NCBI GenBank assembly: GCA_002454505.1
Contig: DKJA01000154.1
Coordinates: forward strand, 1-64,000
DNA from: Oxalobacteraceae bacterium UBA6704
GTDB taxonomy: Bacteria; Pseudomonadota; Gammaproteobacteria; Burkholderiales; Burkholderiaceae_D
Length of the DNA stretch: 64,000 nucleotides
Reading direction: 5' to 3'
The notes beneath the pieces were generated by a model. It saw only the letters and a list, made by a program, of their open reading frames with translations, was not told the origin of the DNA and searched no databases. Shown piece after piece: positions 60,356-64,000 of this stretch; positions within the stretch are counted from its first letter, which is position 1; each line of letters starts with the position of its first letter. A program made the position numbers and the translations under genes.

Positions 60356-61189
60356 ATGAAGCACACTATCCTCGCGGCTCTTGCCGTCAGCATCTCGCTG
60401 GCCGGCTGCGGCCTCATCAAGAAAGATTCCGCCGCCGGGCGCATCACGGGGCTGCAGGAAGCGGCCAATCCGCAGGTGCTGCTGCTGGGCGAAGTCCACG
60501 ACAATCCGCAGGGCCACAAGCTGCGCTTCGCCGAGCTGAAGAAGCGGGTCGATGGCGGCTGGCGGCCCGTCATCGCGATGGAGCAGTTCGATCATGAAGA
60601 CCAGGCCATGCTGGACGAGGCGGTCAAGGGCTGCCTCGATGCGGGCTGCGTGATCCGCGTGATGAACAAGAAGGGCTGGGACTGGCAGCAGTACTACCCG
60701 GTGATCCAGCTGGCGCTGGACCGCTCGCTGACGATCGTGGCCGTCAACCTGTCGCGCGCGAATGCGTCGAAGACGGTCCGGGACGGCGTCGCGTCGAGCT
60801 TCGATGCGAAGACAGTGGCCGAATACCGGCTGGGCGAGCCCGTGTCGGCCGACTGGCGCAAGGCGCAGGAACAGGAAATCCGCACCGGCCATTGCAATAT
60901 GCTGCCGGACATGATGATCCCCGGGATGGTCAACGCCCAGCTGGCGCGCGACGTGTGGATGGCGAAACTGATCCGCGACCAGCAGCCGCGCGACGTGGTG
61001 CTCATCGCCGGCAATGGCCATGTGCGCAAGGACATCGGCGTGCCGCGCTGGCTCAACACCATCGGCAGCAAGCTGACGGTGCGCTCGGTCGGTTATGTCG
61101 AGGATGGCGGGATGAAGGAGCAGTTCGACGCGGTGGTGGCGATTCCGGCCGTGAAGCGGCCGGATCCTTGCGCGAAGTTCAAGAAGTAA
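60356..61189 (+). CDS. ChaN-like lipoprotein (putative haem-binding)
   Basis: 277 residues. A lipoprotein signal (ILAALAVSISLAGC, lipobox LAGC with Cys at about 18) anchors it to a membrane. The ChaN fold signature VLLLGEVHDNPQGHKLRFAE, VIAMEQFDHEDQAMLDEAV and VVLIAGNGHVRKDIGVPRWL are present. ChaN of Campylobacter binds two haems and aids iron uptake; that role is only inferred here, since no haem receptor is adjacent. Its stop is directly followed by a palindromic element. Confidence 0.9.
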   Translation: MKHTILAALAVSISLAGCGLIKKDSAAGRITGLQEAANPQVLLLGEVHDNPQGHKLRFAELKKRVDGGWRPVIAMEQFDHEDQAMLDEAVKGCLDAGCVIRVMNKKGWDWQQYYPVIQLALDRSLTIVAVNLSRANASKTVRDGVASSFDAKTVAEYRLGEPVSADWRKAQEQEIRTGHCNMLPDMMIPGMVNAQLARDVWMAKLIRDQQPRDVVLIAGNGHVRKDIGVPRWLNTIGSKLTVRSVGYVEDGGMKEQFDAVVAIPAVKRPDPCAKFKK

Positions 61190-61310
61190 GGGGGACTGTC
61201 CCCGGCTTCATGGGGACTGTCCCCTCGGTTGCTTTTGACGTTCGTCGAAAGTCAACGTCAGCCCCAGGGACAGCCGGGTCGCCGTACCGCCCTTGCAGGG
61301 ACAGTCCCCA
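61190..61310. repeat. Long palindromic element, family 1, copy D
   Basis: GGGGACTGTCCCC occurs twice at the left (61191-61203 and 61212-61224) and its complement closes the right end (61298-61309). The reverse complement matches copy C over the stretch GTCCCTGCAAGGGCGGTACG and beyond, differing by about one base in the first 43. The centre has its own short inverted repeat (TTGAC/GTCAA). It fills 121 of the 125 nt between the convergent chaN and udh stops. Confidence 0.92.
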
Positions 61311-61314
61311 ACCA

Positions 61315-62130
61315 TCAATCCTTATAAATCGGCCCGTCGAAAATGAACTTGCCGCCGTGGTAGTTGAACACGGCATCGTCGGCCGCCGGGTACTCGCCCG
61401 TTTCCGGCACGGCGTCGCGGAACTGCTCGGAGCTGTCCTTCGGACGGAAGCCCAGGTGGGCCGCCTTGCGGTTGTCCCACCACTGGCGCTGGTTGTCCGA
61501 GGCGCCGAACAGGATCGTGTGGCCCACGCGCGGCGTCAGCAGCGACACGCGCAGCGCTTCCACCAGATCGTCGTAGGACAGGTAAGTGCACATCATCCGC
61601 GCATTGTTGACCGACTCGAACGACGAGCCGATGCGCAGGCAGACGGTCTCGATGCCGGCGCGGTCGAAGTAGTAGCGCGACAGCTGTTCGCCGAACACCT
61701 TCGAGATGCCGTACATGCTGTCCGGGCGGGGCGGATCGTCCGCATCGATGACCTGCGTCTGCGGGTAGAAGCCGATCGCGTGGTTCGACGACGCGAACAC
61801 GATGCGCTTCACGCCATGGCGGTGCGCCGCTTCATAGATGTTGTACGTGCCCTGGATGTTCGCGAACATGATGTTCTCGAACGTGTTCTCGGTGGAGATG
61901 CCGCCGAAGTGCAGCACGGCGTCCACGCCTTCCATCATCTTCAGCACGGCGGCCTTGTCGGCCAGGTCGCACTGGAAGATTTCCTCGCCCTCGGCGGCGG
62001 CGCCCATGTCGCCGATGTCGGACAGGCGCACCACGTCGGCCCACGGCTTGATCCGCTCGCGCAGGATTTTACCGAGGCCGCCGGCGGCACCCGTCAGCAG
62101 CAGGCGCTTGAATGGTTTTTTCGTCGTCAT
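61315..62130 (-). CDS. udh: Uronate dehydrogenase
   Basis: 271 residues. An NAD-dependent short-chain-type enzyme that oxidises D-galacturonate or D-glucuronate to the aldarolactone. RLLLTGAAGGLGKILRERIK binds NAD; VDAVLHFGGISTENTFENIM, FASSNHAIGFYPQTQVIDAD, and the catalytic SMYGISKVFGEQLSRYYFDR follow. CTYLSYDDLVEALRVSLLTP, GHTILFGASDNQRQWWDNRK and HLGFRPKDSSEQFRDAVPE closely fit known Udh proteins. It follows garD after 46 nt on the same strand; the two enzymes act in sequence. Confidence 0.94.
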   Translation of the reverse strand: MTTKKPFKRLLLTGAAGGLGKILRERIKPWADVVRLSDIGDMGAAAEGEEIFQCDLADKAAVLKMMEGVDAVLHFGGISTENTFENIMFANIQGTYNIYEAAHRHGVKRIVFASSNHAIGFYPQTQVIDADDPPRPDSMYGISKVFGEQLSRYYFDRAGIETVCLRIGSSFESVNNARMMCTYLSYDDLVEALRVSLLTPRVGHTILFGASDNQRQWWDNRKAAHLGFRPKDSSEQFRDAVPETGEYPAADDAVFNYHGGKFIFDGPIYKD

Positions 62131-62176
62131 GATCGTGTACTTTGTCTCGGAGTGGGTCTTGGTCTTGGAATCGTGA

Positions 62177-63736
62177 TCAGGTCACTGGTGCCGGGTTGAA
62201 CAGCACGAGCGCATTATGCAGCTTCCAGTGCTCCGCCCAGGTTTTCTTGCCGCTGGCGACATCGAGCAGCAGCTGGAACAGTTCCCAGCCGACGCTTTCG
62301 ATGGTTGCCTCGCCGGTGGCGATGCGGCCCGCGTTCACGTCCATCAGGTCGTGCCAGCGGCGCGCCAGGTCGTCGCGCGTGGCCACTTTCACGACCGGCA
62401 CTTCGGCCAGGCCGTACGGCGTGCCGCGGCCCGTGGTGAACACGTGCACGTTCATGCCGGCGGCCAGCTGCAGCGTGCCGCAGATGAAATCGCTGGCCGG
62501 CGTGGCCGTGTACAGCAGGCCTTTCGTCGTCGCTTTTTCGCCCGGCGACACGACGCCGGAAATCGGCACGCTGCCCGACTTGACGATCGAGCCCATGGCT
62601 TTTTCGACGATGTTGGACAGGCCGCCTTTTTTATTGCCGGGCGTGGTGTTCGCGCTGCGGTCGACGCCGCCGCGGGTCAGGTAGGCGTCGTACCAGGCCA
62701 TCTCGCGGATCATCGCCTCGGCCACGTCCGCGTTGACGGCGCGCGACGTCAGCTGGTCGATACCGTCACGCACTTCCGTCACTTCGGAGAACATCACGGT
62801 GGCGCCGGCGCGCACCAGCAGGTCCGTCGCGAAGCCGACGGCCGGATTGGCGGTCACGCCGGAGAACGCATCGCTGCCGCCGCACTGCACGCCGACGACG
62901 AGGTCGGATGCCGGACACGTCACGCGCTGGCGCCGGTTCAGCACTTCCAGCTGCGCCTCGGCCGTCTGCATGATCGAGTCGACCATCGACATGAAGCCCA
63001 CGTGGCCGTTGTCCTGCAGGCAGACGACGGGCGGCTCGGTGGCGATGCTCTCGTCCTTGCGGCGGATCTGGATCGAATTGGCCGGGAACAGCCGCGTGGG
63101 CTGCAGCTTTTCGCAGCCCAGCGACACGACCATCGCCTGGCCGCCGAAGTTCGGGTTCTTGCTGATGTTGTGGATCGTGCGGATCGGGATGTTCGCGCCC
63201 GGCGCCTCGATCGCCACGCCGCAGCCGTAGGTGTGTTCGAGGCCGACGACGTCGTCCACGTTCGGGTAGCGCGGCAGCAGTTCGGCCTTGATGCGCTTGA
63301 CGGCGAATTCGACGACGCCGGACACGCACTGCACGGTCGTCGTGATGGCGAGGATGTTGCGGGTGCCGACGGAACCGTCTTCGTTGCGGAAGCCCTGGAA
63401 GGTATAGCCTTCCAGCGGTTCCATGGCGGGGGCGGGCACGGTGGCGATCGGCAGGTTGTCCAGCTCGCGCGCCGGCGGCATCTCGATCAGCTGCTCGGCC
63501 ACCCAGCTGCCTTGCGGGATGTCGCGCACGGCGCGGCCGATGATCACGTTGTAGCGCAGGATCGGCGCGCCTTGCGGGATCGCCGTGAGCGCTACCTTGT
63601 GGCCTTGCGGGACGCCTTCGACCAGCGTCAGGCCATCTTCAAATACGGTTCCGGCTGGCAGGCCGCCATCGTTCACGACGATCGCCACGTTGTCGTTGGC
63701 GTGCATGAGGATACGGCGCGGGGTGCTCGCTGTCAT
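62177..63736 (-). CDS. garD: Galactarate dehydratase
   Basis: 519 residues from ATG 63736 with CCAGGA upstream; an in-frame ATG at 63763 is less likely. It dehydrates galactarate to 5-keto-4-deoxy-glucarate with Fe2+. An N-terminal SAF domain (DNVAIVVNDGGLPAGTVFED) is followed by the UxaA/GarD core: FRNEDGSVGTRNILAITTTV, LEHTYGCGVAIEAPGANIPI, VSLGCEKLQPTRLF, VGVQCGGSDAFSGVTANPAV, and TTGRGTPYGLAEVPVVKVAT. It ends in NALVLFNPAPVT like the E. coli enzyme. With udh it forms the oxidative uronate route; the next enzyme is not in the window. Confidence 0.95.
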   Translation of the reverse strand: MTASTPRRILMHANDNVAIVVNDGGLPAGTVFEDGLTLVEGVPQGHKVALTAIPQGAPILRYNVIIGRAVRDIPQGSWVAEQLIEMPPARELDNLPIATVPAPAMEPLEGYTFQGFRNEDGSVGTRNILAITTTVQCVSGVVEFAVKRIKAELLPRYPNVDDVVGLEHTYGCGVAIEAPGANIPIRTIHNISKNPNFGGQAMVVSLGCEKLQPTRLFPANSIQIRRKDESIATEPPVVCLQDNGHVGFMSMVDSIMQTAEAQLEVLNRRQRVTCPASDLVVGVQCGGSDAFSGVTANPAVGFATDLLVRAGATVMFSEVTEVRDGIDQLTSRAVNADVAEAMIREMAWYDAYLTRGGVDRSANTTPGNKKGGLSNIVEKAMGSIVKSGSVPISGVVSPGEKATTKGLLYTATPASDFICGTLQLAAGMNVHVFTTGRGTPYGLAEVPVVKVATRDDLARRWHDLMDVNAGRIATGEATIESVGWELFQLLLDVASGKKTWAEHWKLHNALVLFNPAPVT

Positions 63737-63870
63737 GTTCAATCCTGGAGGGGAAGCCGGCACGGCTGTGATCGTCTCGGTGTTGTAATTATGCGACGCC
63801 TGAAAGCCGTGGCGGCGGGTTGTCTGATGACTTCAGTATGCCAGATGCGTTTTTTTTTGGCTAGTCCACA

Positions 63871-63899
63871 TTGCAGATTTGGTCTGACCGCTTTAGAAT
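63871..63899 (+). promoter_or_regulatory. Candidate plus-strand promoter at the right edge
   Basis: TTGCAG (63871-63876) and TAGAAT (63894-63899) are spaced by 17 bp. The -10 is good, the -35 weak. It points right, away from garD, toward DNA outside the window, and is overlapped by the two operator-like sites. Confidence 0.4.
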
Positions 63900-63909
63900 G
63901 GCCTGACCA
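63880..63909. promoter_or_regulatory. Pair of GntR/FCD-type operator candidates
   Basis: TGGTCTGACCG (63880-63890) and TGGCCTGACCA (63899-63909) are both near-palindromes close to the TNGTNNNACNA pattern bound by FadR/GntR-family (FCD) regulators, with centres 19 bp apart. Together they also form a larger inverted repeat, ATTTGGTC...GACCAAAT. Such regulators often control uronate genes. The regulator itself is not in view. Confidence 0.5.
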
Positions 63910-64000
63910 AATGTCGTCATAAAAGCAAGAAGTTGAAACGCCGGCCACCGCTCCAGGAAACAAAAGCGGTTCTCGGCATCAACATTCGGACGTCAAAAAA

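Larger units (their letters stand above)
63737..64000. other. Right-edge intergenic region upstream of garD
   Basis: 264 nt with no credible coding sequence on either strand. It is A/T-richer than average, with a T9 run near 63851. It should hold the garD-udh promoter and, given the plus-strand promoter candidate described below, perhaps the start of a divergent gene beyond the window. Confidence 0.5.

Overview
The window is GC-rich chromosomal DNA packed with housekeeping genes. Its gene orders are those typical of Burkholderiales: tlpA-aroQ-accB-accC-prmA; tonB-aroE-mtgA; hemL-thiD/rubredoxin; yqgE-ruvX-pyrR-pyrB-pyrC'-plsC; waaC-waaA; and miaB-phoH-ybeY/corC-lnt-glyQ-glyS-gmhB-plsC. Together with an H-NS-type protein and a Chp twitching-motility cluster, this suggests a betaproteobacterium of the Oxalobacteraceae (Massilia/Duganella-like). 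That placement is inferred from gene order and protein character, not from a database search. I saw no rRNA, tRNA, CRISPR array, transposase gene or prophage.

Layout. 1-6.9 kb (minus): a run from a TlpA-type thioredoxin through type II dehydroquinase, both acetyl-CoA carboxylase biotin subunits, PrmA, a zinc-ribbon membrane protein and a PfkB sugar/nucleoside kinase. 7.0-15.6 kb (plus): murein recycling (mpl), a YqiA-like esterase, ubiC, an RNB exoribonuclease, a TonB-type protein, aroE, mtgA, a small membrane protein and corA. 15.6-18.5 kb (minus): a small haem-copper-oxidase-like membrane protein, hemL and thiD, with a divergent rubredoxin. 18.8-27.8 kb (plus): a five-gene pilG-pilH-pilI-pilJ-chpA chemosensory operon. 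27.9-35.1 kb: photolyase, then yqgE-ruvX-pyrR-pyrB-pyrC'-plsC, then apaH. 35.2-44.1 kb (plus): the dTDP-rhamnose operon rfbBACD, a WecA-like initiating transferase, an H-NS protein, phosphomannomutase/phosphoglucomutase, waaC and waaA, together forming a surface-polysaccharide and LPS-core block. 44.3-56.9 kb (mostly minus): an RcnB-like protein, a YgjP-like metalloprotease, plsC, gmhB, glyS, glyQ, lnt, corC, then a plus-strand zntB, then ybeY, phoH and miaB. 57.3-61.2 kb (plus): a small HTH protein, a sensor kinase, a DUF1697 protein, a 56-residue membrane protein and a ChaN-like lipoprotein. 61.3-64 kb (minus): uronate dehydrogenase and galactarate dehydratase, two steps of oxidative uronate catabolism, with a paired operator-like sequence upstream.

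The most unusual feature is non-coding. Eight long palindromic elements (about 64-130 bp) lie strictly between genes and fall into at least three sequence families. They occupy nearly every gap where two genes converge; in three cases the gap between the two stop codons is almost nothing but the element. Two family-1 copies, 27 kb apart, are near-identical in their arms and lie in opposite orientation. Other points of note are a dihydroorotase paralogue that has lost its metal-binding histidines beside pyrB, a zntB gene placed backwards inside an otherwise classic ybeY-corC-lnt block, a TTG-initiated phoH translationally coupled to miaB, and a pair of GntR/FCD-type operator candidates around a promoter at the right edge.
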